From NCBI RefSeq assembly GCF_019097595.1, contig NC_080710.1:22011780-22075779 (forward strand): a DNA stretch of 64,000 nucleotides, written 5' to 3'. A program made the position numbers and the translations under genes. Origin of the DNA: Hemibagrus wyckioides (lineage: Eukaryota > Chordata > Actinopteri > Siluriformes > Bagridae). How positions within the stretch are numbered: the first letter of the stretch is position 1; every line of letters starts with the position of its first letter. The notes under the pieces were generated by a model. That model did no database searches. It saw only the letters and a program-made list of their open reading frames with translations, and was not told the origin of the DNA. Positions 36,601 to 49,194 of the stretch are shown piece after piece.

Positions 36601-37195
36601 ATCTCTTGACACACAAACCTAACAAAGAATGAAGGCAGTTACAAGAAGAATAATAAAGTCCTCAATATAACCAATTTAAATATTCTTATATTGAACTTGT
36701 AGCAAGCAAAAACTTTGTCTTTGACCTTTAGAGGCATGCTGGGATACATCATGTGAACCATTTCCTGTCTTTCCAATGCTAATTTCAGACAGCAGTTTGT
36801 TTCAGAATGTCATGATAACTTTTAAAAATCAAAATAAAGGTTTTTATGTGCATTTTGGTGGTTTGTTTGGCAGAAACAAGAAAGATCACTCATATTTATG
36901 AGAGCAGTTTTAACTGATGTAAATTAGATTGCATTTATCAAAGCTGGACACAACTGGGATTTCAGAACAAAGAATGATTTACATTCTCATAGAGCAATAT
37001 CATAACACAGAAGGGCAAACAATGTTAAATATAAATAGCTTTGAATGTCAGATTTCATTTTAAAGGTATTAGTGTCCATATTTATTAAACACACTGTAAA
37101 TTAAAGAGCTAAACTAAACCTAAACTACTATGAAGAGAGGGGGCACTAGTAGGTCATATTCCCGAAGGAAAGTATGAACACTTATGGTGCACTTA

Positions 37196-37300
37196 TACAG
37201 TGCCTTGCATTAGTATTCACAACTCTTGGTGTTAAAACACTTAATATGTGTGAGTGCATAATTATTCACCCCCTAATACGCGTAAAACAAATGTGTGCAT
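37196..37300. mobile_element. Solo Tc1-like end
   Basis: CAGTGCCTTGCATTAGTATT begins a typical Tc1 terminal repeat, preceded by TA. No transposase or second end is present. Confidence 0.5.
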
Positions 37301-37572
37301 CACAAGTCATTTCACTATTATAGTTAACTAAGGCTATAGTTTGTGTAGTTTTGTGACATATAATCACAGCTACAATAATTCCAGGACAGGCTGTAAAGTT
37401 AAAGGGACTTAACACTTATCTTAACACCGTATGTTATCTAAACTTGAGTAGAAAGGGGAACCAACACAATATTAGGCAGGTGGTCATAATGTTATGCCTG
37501 GTCAGTGTATATATAAGTAGATAAATAAACTATGAATTAACAATAATTTTTACTTTCATTTCATTGTCTGTA

Positions 37573-37892
37573 CCACTTATCCGATCTATACTCAGGTCAC
37601 GGGGAGCCTGTGCTTATCTCAGGAGTCATCGGGCATCAAGGCAGGATACACCCTGGATGGAGTGCCAACACACACTCATTCACTCACTACGGGCAATTTA
37701 GAGACTCCAATCAGCCTAGAAGCGTGTCTTTGGACTGTGGGAGGAAACCGGAGCACCTGGAGGAAACCCACCAAGCATGGGGAGAACATGCAAACTCCAC
37801 ACACACAGTGAGCGGAAGCGAGACACTGGAGATGCTGGAGGCTCTGGAGGTGTGAGGCGAATGTGCTAACCACTAAGCCACTGTGCCACCAT
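37573..37892 (-). mobile_element. SINE, near full length
   Basis: On the minus strand it reads from a tRNA-like head (GGTGGCACAGTGGCTTAGTG) through GTTTGCATGTTCTCCCCATG and GGTTTCCTCC to a body ending near the plus-strand CTGTACCACTTATCC block. It is the best copy of the family fragmented at 29188, 33445 and 36380. Confidence 0.75.
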
Positions 37893-37924
37893 TAACAATT
37901 ATGTACACTACAACTATAATATAC

Positions 37925-38150
37925 TAGGAAGATGCAGCAGAATGTACAGGGTGGAGCAGAACTGCAAGGTGGTGAAGTGTAGTGAGACATGAGTGTCCTA
38001 GCGGTGTAGTGCAGAGTTCAGAAGATTTATGGTTGTGGGGAAAAAAATGGCCCTGAACCTGCTGGTACTTGTACGGATGGTCCTGTATCTCTTCCTGGAC
38101 GGAAGGAGGTTGAACAGTTTATGACTAGGGTGGGATGAGTCCTTGATGAT
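37925..38150. repeat. Dispersed repeat of unresolved class
   Basis: CTGTATCTCTTCCTGGACGG, GGAGGTTGAACAGTTTATGA and GGGTGGGATGAGTCCTTGAT recall a repeat that is frequent in teleosts. Its class could not be assigned from this one copy. Confidence 0.4.
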
Positions 38151-38280
38151 ATTGGGAGATTTTTATTAACAAGCTTTTTTTTAACCTTAACTTTGCCCTA
38201 CAAAAATGTAGACTACACCTGTCACTGTGGCAGTAGTAAAGCTTTGTTGATACAAAAATGCTGCATAAAAATCATCATTA

Positions 38281-38737
38281 TATTCCAAATGTTTTGGGAC
38301 ATCTACCTTTACATGCACATGAATGTAATATGGAGTTGGCCCTCCCTTAAGCTATAACAGCTTCAACTCTTCTGGGAAGGCTTTCCACAAGGTTTAGAAG
38401 TGAGTTTATGGGAATTTTCGAACATTCCACTAAAAGCGCATTTGTGAGGTCAGGCACTGATGTTGGACGAAAGGTGTTCTATCGGATTGAGGTCAGGACT
38501 CTGTGAAGTTCCTCCACACCGAACTCGCTCATCCATGTCTTTATGGACCTTGCTTTGTGCACTGGTGTGCAGTCATGTTGGAATAGGAAACTGGTCCCAC
38601 AAAGTTGGGAGCATGAAATTGTCCAGAATGTCTTGGTATGCTGAAGCATTAAGAGTTCATTTCACTGGAACTAAGGGGCCAAGTCCAACCCCAGAATTCA
38701 ATGATTTGGAAGGTGTCCCAAAAATTCTGGCAATATG
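38281..38737 (-). mobile_element. Tc1 transposase remnant
   Basis: Minus-strand translation gives fragments of a Tc1-family transposase C-terminus in order: a GLGPLVP-like start, LDNFMLPTLWDQF, then a region ending in SPDLNPIEH. Frames are broken by stops and shifts, and no intact end repeats were found. It lies between the two copies of the local duplication. Confidence 0.75.
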
Positions 38738-38901
38738 TTAACACTGTTTGTTATCTAAACTCGAGTTGGGAGATTTTACAAGCTTCTTTCTTTGTTATTT
38801 TACGTAAACTTTGCCCTACAAAAAGGTAGACTACAGCTGAACCTGTCACTGTGGCAGTAGTAAAGCTTTCTTGATAGAAAAATGCTTGATCAAAGTCATC
38901 T
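38738..38901 (+). repeat. Copy 2 of the local duplication, uninterrupted
   Basis: It runs from TTAACACTGTTTGTTATCTA through GGGAGATTTTACAAGCTTC and CTTTGCCCTACAAAAA to CTGTGGCAGTAGTAAAGC and GAAAAATGCT. Each block has a counterpart in 37419-38277. Confidence 0.8.
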
Positions 38902-39029
38902 GTAGAAACTGTAACAAATCCTGTTCACCAGGAAGACAGATAGCTGTGGGAGTTTACAGCGGAGGCTGGTTGTAATTACAAGAAAGGTGTAAGGCTTATT
39001 TTCTTGAAGGAAGTAAAGTAGTTAGGAAG

Positions 39030-39339
39030 CAGGGGCTGTCCACTCTCCGCTTTGAGCTCAGTGTTTATTACTCTAGCAGTAGCAGTTCATGTTCTCACAG
39101 GGAGTGTGTGTGTCGCTCTTTCCCTTCTCTTCACTGCACTCAGCCATATTGTTGTTGATCACATTGGACTGTGTAGCCGCACCAAAAGCGGCAGAGAAGT
39201 TGAGGTGGGATCAAAACTTTACGGATTAACCTGCAAGTGCGAGTTGGATTTCATTTACTTATCTCCTTTACGCGTGTACCCGAAGAACCGGTGCCTGCGC
39301 GGCTGCTCCCCGGGTTAAACAACGCGGTTACTGCGCTGG
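39030..39339 (+). other. plekhf2: Putative non-coding first exon and promoter of plekhf2
   Basis: A locally CpG-richer stretch ends in a good donor (CGCTGG then GTGAGT, intron from 39340). The coding exon of plekhf2 begins at an acceptor at 61563-61564, with 11 UTR bases before its ATG. Human PLEKHF2 likewise has its whole coding region in one exon after a 5' UTR exon. The link across about 22 kb is inference. The open frame here (39052-39318) lacks an ATG start and any domain. Confidence 0.45.
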
Positions 39340-41980
39340 GTGAGTTTCTAACTTGCTAGCACAAATGTTTATTCCATTCGGCTCACTCAGGCTTCCTCCG
39401 TCTAACTAACCCTTACTTCTGAATTAACCACCACCTACCGTATCAAGCTACAGTACTAAAAACCATAGTATAAAAACCTAACCTTACTACTCCTCTTGAG
39501 TGCTAGTTAGTTAGGGAACGCTAACCTTGATTTTTTTTTCTTGATGTTTATAGATTAGCTTGCAGCTAAATGATAACGACAGGTTGTTTCACACTTTAAT
39601 CTTTGCAGTCGGTCAGCTCATACACACTTAACCTAAAATGGATTGTCTTTTTCTGACAGTTTTCTAAAACAAGACTGAAAAACATATTTAAAAACACTTC
39701 TTTTTTTGCCCCCTCCCTGCCTTTTCGCTAGCGGGCTAGTTAGTAGCGGAACTGTCTGATGAAACAAACTGACCCAACATTATCCAGCCTCCCTTCAACT
39801 TTTCCTTGTCGCTTTATCCCCCCCATTACACTATATATATGTTTTTTTAATGTGTTGTTTTTGTCTGTCTAAAAGCGTGTCATTTCCTAGTGCTAGCGGA
39901 AAACCGAGTTTTACACAGCTGGATAAAAAAAGAAGAAGAAAAGTTTGGGTACAAACATTAGAGGTTTATGTTTAATCTGGGTGTATCACTCGCTGGCCAT
40001 TTTAGCCCACATGAATTAGCTACGTCAGTTGTTTGGTAAACAAGAAGCTAGCATTTCACGCTACCTAAGCTCGGTTTCTTTCTGCTTTCCTGTACTTTCT
40101 CGGGAATATAAATAATTAATACCGCCTGCAGGCTGTCCGTGGAAATGGAAATGGATATCTTGCGAGTTCTTTACAGTGTACTCCGCTATTTTTCGGCTTA
40201 GCTTCAGGAACCTGGATTAGTGACAAAAATAACTGAGAGACTGCTTTTTCCTATCCAGGATCTCACAGGGAAGCCTTGACTAACACTTGAAATATTTCAT
40301 GGCGCATGCATTTTTGTACCTCAGTCACACTAACAATCATAACAAAAACACTCGTATAGATGAAAAAAAAAGCTCTTATAGTATAGTTTTAGCCTATTGA
40401 ATGTTTATCCAAATGTATTATTAGAGCTCCTGAACTTTCCACTGACAGAATACATTCGGGCCAAGTTGCCATTATTTATAGGCAGCTTGTGTTGTGAGTC
40501 ACTGAGGTTTGGATTAAAACCCGTTCAAATAAAAGGAACAGATAAAAACAGGCGAATAATTATATGAATTCAATAATATATTTAACTTTGACAACAATGT
40601 GTTATTTCCACCACGGAATTAGATTGTGAACATAGTCCATCTGAATGAAATGTTAGTTTCATTATTGAAACATGTACAATTTATAGGCCATGTAGACATT
40701 TATAGGCCCAGACAAATAGGCTAATATGTATAAGAATTCAATATTGTAAGAAATAAAGCTGTTAAGAAAAAGATTAGATTATCGCTTGGTGGTCATGAAC
40801 CATTACCGCTGTGAGGTTGATTATTTTTCTGTAGCAGCCTTTTTCCAGAGTGTTTTATTCCTCTTATTCCACAGAGATTGAGAACAATGTGTTCATTTAG
40901 TGCCATTGAGACCAAAGACAGCTGATGGAACAGTCAGCATTTTTGATGAAAATCTCAGGTGAACGCTTGTCTGAAAGCGATGATGCTAAACGTCATGTCT
41001 ACATGTAAAAGAAGCTAATCTAATAGTGGGGACAAATATCATTGTCACCTCAAGCTCACTTTGAAAAAAATCTTTCTGTTTTTGCAACTTTATTTTTTTA
41101 TTTTTTTTGCACAAGCTCAGATTACACTGATTGCTGATGTAATCAGAATGTGGCAATTTTCTTCTAATTGCACGGCTTATGTAGGAGGATGCTTATCACG
41201 TAACCTGGCATGGAGAACACGTTTTCACACGATCTGTTAAAGTATTCAGCATATAACATGGGAATTAATTTAGTACAGACTAAAATGCTTTGTATGAGAA
41301 GAAACAAAGTAAGAACTTCATAAAAGTTCATGGGAAGTAAAAACTGAGCTGGTCAAAAGAAAAAAACTGAATAAATGAATGCAATAGACTGAAAGATAGT
41401 GTGATGAAAACAGATTTTTGAGCCATGGTCATGACTGACCATCCTTTTTAATGCATTCTTTAGTCCACACACAATAAAACCACACAGGAGAGTGACCGTG
41501 AAAAAATATTATTTAATAAAATTAAACAAGATGTGAACTACAAACATAGCTGTTATTAGAAATTTAGCAATTGTTTCTATTGTGTTTTTTATGTAATTTT
41601 ATCCTTTGTTCTGCCCTTTTCATCATTTAAGTGCAGACTTTTGTTACTTTTATTTCGTTTATCTTTTCTGTTTTTTTTTTTTTGTTACTTCCTCACCTTT
41701 GTTACTTCCAGTTTTGTTTTATGGTAAATTGTAGGAAGTTCTGAGGTATTATTCCAGAGACTAGATGTCAGACCATGGTAAGAGAGCGATGCTGTATATA
41801 GATGTGGTTACCCCAGCCAAATGATTAATGAGGCAGAAATATAAAAACGTCTATATAACACCCTATGTATAGAACACCCAGAATTGTTTTGGCCACATGT
41901 GGATTTTATGAATTATGTTATAATGTTATATAACGTTATTTTTTTTCACCTGTTAGCATGTTTTTTTGTACATAAAAACT

Positions 41981-42096
41981 TTATTTCAGTAGAGTGCCAG
42001 GACAGGGAAACGACATGAAATGAAACAAAAGAGCAAAACTAGACTTAAACCTGAATGCTCATCTGCATAGGCTAATTCAGAGGCTTATTAACAATT
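41981..42096 (+). repeat. Related segment pair, member 1
   Basis: ACTTTATTTCAGTAGAGTGC and AACTAGACTTAAACCTGAAT with ATCTGCA recur in the same order and strand at 45888-46004. The class is unknown. Confidence 0.75.
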
Positions 42097-44449
42097 TTCG
42101 TACAGACCAAGAAAGGCTTAGCGTTATCATGACACCCTCCTCGCACCACACACAGCAAACACGCCTACAACATTCTGAATTTTGGTCAAATGTCAGGCTC
42201 ATGCCGAGTGAGAGAAATGCTGTCTTCATGCCAGCTTTTCAACAGATCGCTTGTATGCTGGGGTGAGGGGATAAATAAGTCAGAGAAGATTTCATCTTTA
42301 TTGCCTGTTTGTTTAATGTAACTTGTTTTACACAGTTTGGAAGTAAGTGCAGTGATGCTTTGCTATTTATTCTGATAGCATTTGGTCCTGTGACAATAGC
42401 AGTACTGCTGCTAGCAATGGTTCTGTTTTTATATCCAGCTAAGTTGGGCTTAATCAAGATGAACAAATCAGTTCATCTAACCATTGTTTCAATGTTAGTG
42501 ACAGTAGTGTTTAACCGATTACAAATGCTGCCTTGCTCTAAACTACAGCTAAAAAAAAAAACTATATCTTGACCTTGATCTTGAATTTTTTTTTTTGTAT
42601 TTTATCCAATTTCTAACAACTAAAACATCGTATCTAAAGATGGATCCAGCTGTCTTGATATTATCAATAGTAGTAATGAAAGTTTTTCCAAAAACATAAA
42701 AAAGCTATTTATTTATTTAAGCTTTTTGAAACATAAAATGTGGAATGTCAGAAACCTAAACCTTCAGTTACTGTGAGAATACTAATATAAGCAGAAGTTA
42801 TATCCTAAATTTACTTGCTTTAATGTGAATGCAGAAAATGACACTTTGCTAGCAGTCAGCTCTATAATTTGGCACCCTTGTTGATGACTGATCAAAATAG
42901 GGTATAATATAATGTCTTTGGGGTAAAGTATATGTGTGTGTGGGTGGGTGTGTGTGGGTGGGTGTGTGTGGGTGGGTGGGTGTGTGTGCAGTGCAGTCGC
43001 TTCTTTAAATACGTGTTTTCAGCACAGCTGTCAGTGTCCTTACTGCTCATCTTTGCTGTGAACAAATGCTTAAGTAGGTTTACAGCTAAAATGCAGTTTA
43101 GTTTAGAGATTATCATGAATTATCATGCAAGTCCTGAACAATAAATAATATGTAAACTAGCAACCTTTGAATACTGAATTCAGATCAGTGCACTCATGAA
43201 CATGATGCACCCTGTGGCAACATGCCAGTCAAACAGGTAAGAAAAAAAACAAGTCTTCCGTTATTCAGTTATGTCACTCAGTGTAAACAGGTGAGGTTTT
43301 ATCAGTAAGTATTATTTTAGGAAATATTTTAACTTGTATCGGAAGATACCACAGGTGCAAAATGCAATCTGTAGTGTAAGTAACCATGAAGCTATGTATA
43401 AATAATAATAATAATAATATTTAATAATATAATATTGATTATCATGACAGTTTCTCAAGCCTGCAAATGTTTCAGCGTATTGTAAACATAATGCAATGTT
43501 TCACAATGTAAAAGTACTGGAACATAGCTTCTTAAAATGTTGTTTTATTTTATTTAAATTCCTACAAAACGCTCGAGTTCAAAGTGAAACTTGGATCGCA
43601 TTTCTCCCTACTCTCTTTGTTCATCCAGTCGATGTGAAAATACACATTATAAGAGAAGTATATTTTAGTTGTTTCTCGTGTGAATTTTTCTGTAAGCCAA
43701 GCCGAACTAAATTTTTCTGGAATTTCAGAAAGGCTCATTTTCTTCGTACTCGTGTATTCCCTGTAAAGTACAAACCATGTTCCAGACAGATCTTAATTGC
43801 ATTTAGTGATGCTCACAGAGCTCTGTAAAAGGTTAAGCACACCAAGGGCTGGAACACAAGGTGACTACTATACAGTGTAAGAAAAGGCAGAAAGACAGAA
43901 ATGGAAGTTATTTTGACTTCCTTCAGTGCCAATAAAATACATTAAGCTGTGTAACTAACAGCATAAGAAAAGGTCAAAATCTAGTTGTTTTAGATTGTGG
44001 TGAAACATAGGGACAGTCAACAATCTACCCAGGTGAACTTGCACATCACACATGTCCCACAGGGGAACAACTATTTTAATTGTTTTAACATGCCCTGCTG
44101 CTAGTTTAAAAAAAAAAACCAAAACGTTGTGGTAATTGGAACTGATTTATAAATCAGATTATATCCTGTGATGAAAATAATGCTGGTCATTACTTTTGCT
44201 AAATTCTCCATCAGCTGAGGCATTTGTTTAAGGCTTATGGCTAGCTGGAGACAGAATGACATTTCCTCCATTTTATACCTTTCCATTTCTTTTGTTATTA
44301 TTGAATGATTAGTTTTATTTGTCTTAATTTATAGATTTGTGTTAACTTGCTGTTTTTTTGACAGCAAGTAATGTTAAATGACTCGGCTACACAAAATCTT
44401 CTTGATGGTATTCTTGTCTCTTATCTGGTGACGTAGCATGAGGATGTGT

Positions 44450-44520
44450 GACTCCCAAGCACTTCTTTAAGTTACTCTGGATAAGGGCATCTGCTAAATG
44501 CTGTAATAAAAAAATAAAAA
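44450..44520 (+). mobile_element. SINE 3' tail
   Basis: CTCTGGATAAGGGCATCTGC then TAAATGCTGTAATAAAAAA is the conserved 3' end of a teleost tRNA-SINE, also seen at 61321-61340. The head is absent. Confidence 0.6.
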
Positions 44521-44920
44521 AAAAATAAGAAGAATTTAAACACAGTAGTATATTATATTAAGTAGTACATGCAACGTACAGGATTTGAAGTTCAGTGTTT
44601 ACATTATTTAATCTTCTTTATACAGGAGCATGAGTAGGATACAAACAATTTTCCTGAAATTCCTGAAAGGTTTTAAGAAAAGTCTGAATTTCTTTTGGAA
44701 ACACTCCTAAAACAGATTTTTTTAAAATAACTGTTTTATTCGACTTGATAAAATAACATATAAAATGATCAGTGTTCCCTTAAAATAGATAAATTCAGCT
44801 GTATGTTAATGCAGTATCACTCTTTTCCTTCATGCTATTCATCTGATTTTCAGTGTGTTCAAGTGCTTTGCCCTATCTATAGATTATTAGATTATAAGTA
44901 GATTATTGAGAAATTTTTTA

Positions 44921-45369
44921 TACGGAGGGGCCCAAAAAAAATCTTCAACATGAAAAAATTACTACATTTATTTAGGTAGCTATAAGTCATGTTTGAATTA
45001 TGCAATCACATTAGATGATCCAAGTGGTCAGCATTAGCATCCAGACGCTAGAGTGTCCACATAGAATGCTCTGCATGATGCTTCAATTTTTTCTTGTAAG
45101 TATAGGTGGTTTTCTGTGCTACACTACATCCTTTAGTGTTCCCCACAAAAAGAACCTGCACCTCTGCATCCTATGCAACGTCCTAGCAGAATGTTGTTGA
45201 GAGAGGCTCTCACGTGTCTGTGGTAGTGAGGTGGTGCGCCATCTTGCTGAAAGTAAATTTGCCCATCTGCATAAACCAGACGAATGGCCGGTAAAATGGA
45301 TGTGCGTAGTATGCCGAGGTACACTGGAACTGTTGAAGTGTGTATACATTTTTTTGGGCTCCTCTGCTA
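44921..45369 (-). mobile_element. Internally deleted mariner-like element (about 449 bp)
   Basis: Imperfect inverted ends face each other (CGGAGGGGCCCAAAAAAAAT at left, the complement of GAGGAGCCCAAAAAAATG at right). The minus strand encodes a transposase fragment (YFQQDGAPPHYHRHVRASLN, then a FLWG-like C-terminal block with a frameshift). The N-terminal region is missing, so it is inactive. Confidence 0.8.
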
Positions 45370-45499
45370 ATAACCTTACCAGCGTTATAGTTTGGCTTTA
45401 GAGTAGAGACTTGTCAGTTGTTAGCTTTTTTTTTTTTTTTTTTTTACCTGTCACTGATTAATACATTTTCTCATTATTTCTTGCCCCTACAACATAATT

Positions 45500-45747
45500 T
45501 CATCTCATGAATTGATTTGCTTGTTGAGCTACGACAGCACTGTGGAAGAGAGAGAAGAGAAGTGAAATATGCCAGAAATAGAGACGGCCCAAGTGACTTT
45601 CAGGTGACGAGCGACGTCATGCAGTTGCTGACGTCATGTGGACTCTGCAGTCGGAGATCGTGTTCTCTGTTTTCTCTGTTGTGTCACACAGACTCGCTTT
45701 GTTATATCGCACTGTTTGTGGATTGTGTGTAATTTGTTGTCTCACGT
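45500..45747 (+). promoter_or_regulatory. CRE-bearing promoter-like segment with a downstream donor
   Basis: Two CRE-type sites lie 17 bases apart (CGACGTCA at 45612-45619 and TGACGTCA at 45629-45636). About 110 bases further on is a good donor (CTCAC then GTAAGTG, about 45747/45748). This could be an alternative first exon of plekhf2 or a non-coding RNA promoter. No coding frame supports it. Confidence 0.3.
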
Positions 45748-45887
45748 AAGTGAAACCTTTCATTCGCTGACCAGAAATGAGTGTACTGTAGTTTAAGGTC
45801 TTTTTGAAACAGCTGCTTTTAATGTTAAGTAATAAGGGGTGTAATGATGTAATAGTACAATTTGACACAATACAGTGGATTTGATGC

Positions 45888-46004
45888 ACTTTATTTCAGT
45901 AGAGTGCTGTGACGGGAAATAAAATGAAATGAAGCATGAAACTAGACTTAAACCTGAATGCCCATCTGCAGAGGATGATTCACACAGGCTTATCAGTGAT
46001 TTAT
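45888..46004 (+). repeat. Related segment pair, member 2
   Basis: Colinear with 41981-42096 at roughly 80% identity by eye, with small gaps near the middle. Confidence 0.75.
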
Positions 46005-47892
46005 TTTATTTTTGAGGGGGAAAAAAAAGCGTTGCCTGAATACGTGCCTTAGGTTTCGTTTTTTGGTTAACATTCAACATTGTAAAAGTGAATAATTATA
46101 AATAATTGAAATTTAATAATAGTGTTTGTGTGATCCTTTCAGACGTAACGGCATACACAACGAAAGCTGTGCATATTAGAATGTAACAGAGTTAAACATG
46201 GCTAAACTTTTCACTGACGTGAATCACAAGGTGGTGTGTTCAGAAGCGCAGAGCTTTTCTTATTCTACTGTCAGAGTCCTGCAGCTCTCTGTGGCCCTAG
46301 ATGTGTCTTTGAATATCATTTACTGCACTGATGTCTTTAGCCAGGGCAGAATCAGCGAGACGTTTGCAGAGAGTTTGTTGCACATGTGCAGGTTTGTGCG
46401 CGGCTTCGTCTGCTCGTCTAGTTTTAGAGACATGTTCGTGGCACTAGTACTGACGTATTGTACTTGTTTTTGGCAACATATAATGTTCTGGTCCACGGCA
46501 CTTGCAAATAAGCTGTAGTGCTTTCTTAAAACCAAAATTTAATGAATTGGGGGAATCTTCCATTTCCTGCTTGCTGATTTCTCTGGCGTTTGTGTTTTTC
46601 TGCGAGTAATATGCAAGCGTATTGCTTTGTGAAAAGAGAATGCTTAGGTCAAACTTTTTTCCCCTTGTTGCCCTTCATGAAATAAATAGGAAGATGCTTT
46701 TTTCCAAGAAGGAAGAATGGGCTTGATTTTAGTTTGTATGTTTATAATAAATCTAATATAAGCAGTATTTTGTAACTTTTCATGCAGCCTGCTGTATGTA
46801 TTGTTCAGTTTGCAGTCATATTGAATAGTTTCATATCAAACAATACAATATACTGCATCATTACACCCTTATAGTTTGCATATGTAGCTTGGCCTTTGGT
46901 GGACTGGTCATGCATTAAACTATTTTTTCATGCTCATAAATTAATATATACTCTGTAAGCCAGCAGTTATCATTATTTATGAAATCTATCTATAGTGAGG
47001 TTACAGTAAGTCATTAAATGTAAAACTTTAGCTTTCTCTTTTAAGCCTTCTGCCCTTTGAGCAAATGGTTATTACTTTGGGCCACTATGTGAAACTGTAA
47101 TTAAATAAAATTGAATTGTTTTATTAAAGTAAGCTTTATATCCTCCAGCATATATTGTAAGTTTCATAACTGTTACCTCACTACCTGTTTTGATATGTGA
47201 AATGCCAAAGTAGACCTTATCTGTATGTTGGTTTATTTCAACAGGATGTTTGTGAGTGTGTGTGTGTGGGACACACACAGTGCGACTATATTTGCAAAAG
47301 CTGACTTAATCTAAATTTATGATTGTGAAGTTCAGTCTTAGCATTGCTATGTTTAGAAATGATATGTATGTTTGATATTTTGGTTAAAATGCTTGCAATG
47401 CTGTTACAGACCGTGCTGAAGGCATCATTCTTCAGTGTCATAGGAGACATTTTTAAACCAGGAGAATCGAGGACCCCCAGGGGCTGGGAGCATAGACAAG
47501 TGATCCATGTTTTTTTTTAATGTAGTTACAGTGAAGGACAATTACCACCCGTTATTATCAAGGTTATTATATATAGGCTATAATTGAGTTATTCTGGTTA
47601 TTTACCTGTTTGCTTAAATGGGTTTAATGCAAACATTAATAAACAAGTAGGCTTATAAGTCTTAATATGTTCTGTCAGGAATAGTTTTTTTGTCATTAAT
47701 AACTGTACACCTCTTTATTATATTATTGCACACCTTTTAAAGAATGTACATGAAGTAGACTAAATCTGTGGAATTTATTTCTTTGTTAAAGGGGTCCCTG
47801 ACCTCAAAAGATTTGAGAACTCTTAAAAACGTTCATTCATTCATTCATTCATTCATTGTTTTCTAATTGATCATTATTTTGACCAATTTTGA

Positions 47893-48480
47893 CATCAGCC
47901 GATCATGTGCCAGCAGTGAAGCACATAAAACCACGCAGATACAAACAAGCTGCTTCAGGTAGCATTCACATCAGCCATCAGAAAGAGGAACAATCACTCT
48001 TGTGGCATGATTGTTGGTACTGGATGGTCTGCTTTGAGTATTTCTGTATCTGTTATTCTCCTGGGAATTTCACTCACATCAGTCTCTAGAGTTTACTCCG
48101 ACTGGAGCAATAAAGAAAAGCATGCAGCAGTTCTGAGGATAGAAAAGAGAGAGATCATCAGCGAATGGCCAGAGTGGTGAGAGCTAGCAGAAAGGCTTCA
48201 AAAACTCACATAACCACTCTGTACAATTGTGGTAAGCAGAAAAACAGTGGTTCCACTTCTGACAGCCAAGAATAGAAAGCTGAGACTGCAGTGGCACAGG
48301 CTTACCAAACCTGGATGGGTAAAGACTGTTAAAACATTGCCTGGACAGAATTTGGCACCAACAGCATGACTCCACTGATGCAAACTTGCCTTGTGTCAAC
48401 AGTCCAGGCTGGTGGAGGTGGTGTAATGGTGTGGGGGATGATTTCTTGGAACACTTTTTGTGCCTGTTTGGGCATGAATC
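47893..48480 (+). mobile_element. Tc1-like transposase remnant
   Basis: The blocks TGGCATGATTGTTGGTACTG, TCTCTAGAGTTTACTCCGAC, AACCACTCTGTACAATTGTG and GTCAACAGTCCAGGCTGGTG are the ordered interior of a widespread teleost Tc1 transposase gene. Deletions and frameshifts break it. The part after GGGGGATGATTTCTTGG is lost. Confidence 0.8.
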
Positions 48481-48833
48481 TCAACCCCACTGGGAACTTC
48501 AGTTAGAAAAGCGTGATGTTTTTCTCAGCCACGCTGTAATAAAACATGTTGTAGCTGGTGCATGGTTACACAAAATGCAGTCAGTCAATTTTTTGGATAT
48601 TGATTTTTGCTCTGTCCATATTCTAGTGAATACCTTTTGCAAGACTGTTCTCTCAGCTCATGGTTTTACGTTTTTTCCTGTTGTGTTCCATCATGTTTAT
48701 ACCCTGCTTAATTAGTTACTAAAGATGTGTTGTAATGTTATATGTTGTGCAATTGCTTCAGGTGTGGCAACAACCGAATTGAGTATTCAAATGTATTGGT
48801 TGTGACTCTTCATAGTGCTGTCATGCTTTTTTC

Positions 48834-48972
48834 ATTGTTGTTGATCTTTTGGCTGCTCCCTGGCTTGGGACCGGCATTGCATCCAGTGGCTAGGGTTTGG
48901 GCACTGGCTGGGAATCGAACCCGGGCCTTCCGAATGGTAGGCAGGAAACCTACCACTGAGCCACCAATGCCC
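48834..48972 (-). mobile_element. tRNA-Gly-headed SINE sharing a body with the tRNA-Glu SINEs
   Basis: The minus strand starts with a tRNA-Gly-like head (GGCATTGGTGGCTCAGTGGT) with an intact B box (GGTTCGATTCC). It continues into the GGTCCCAAGCC and GGGAGCAGCC blocks also present in the elements at 3839 and 10381. The middle of the body is deleted. Confidence 0.75.
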
Positions 48973-49194
48973 ATTTATCATGCTTTTATCATTATTATTT
49001 TTTTTAATTTATTACTTTCTATATCTGTAAATATCTGTTGATCATTTCATTTGATTTAAGAATTTCCAGAGCTAGTGTGTTTTTGTAATTCTATTCAGCT
49101 CCTTATGCATCTGAGATTTGTGGATTTTATCACCTGGCTCAAATGTACTTAGAGCTGGTACAGGGGGAAAGAAAAAATCAATAACTCTGCTTGG

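Larger units (their letters stand above)
37419..38277 (+). repeat. Copy 1 of a local duplication, split by about 700 bp of insertions
   Basis: 37419-37452 (TTAACACCGTATGTTATCTA onward) and 38152-38277 (TTGGGAGATT..., CTTTGCCCTACAAAAA) together match the contiguous copy at 38738-38901. The DNA between them contains a SINE and another repeat, so it was inserted into this copy. Confidence 0.75.

Noticed and set aside
43496..43828. 110-codon plus-strand frame in the plekhf2 intron
   Set aside because: No recognisable domain, low-complexity composition rich in Phe and Cys, and AT-rich codon use like the surrounding intron.
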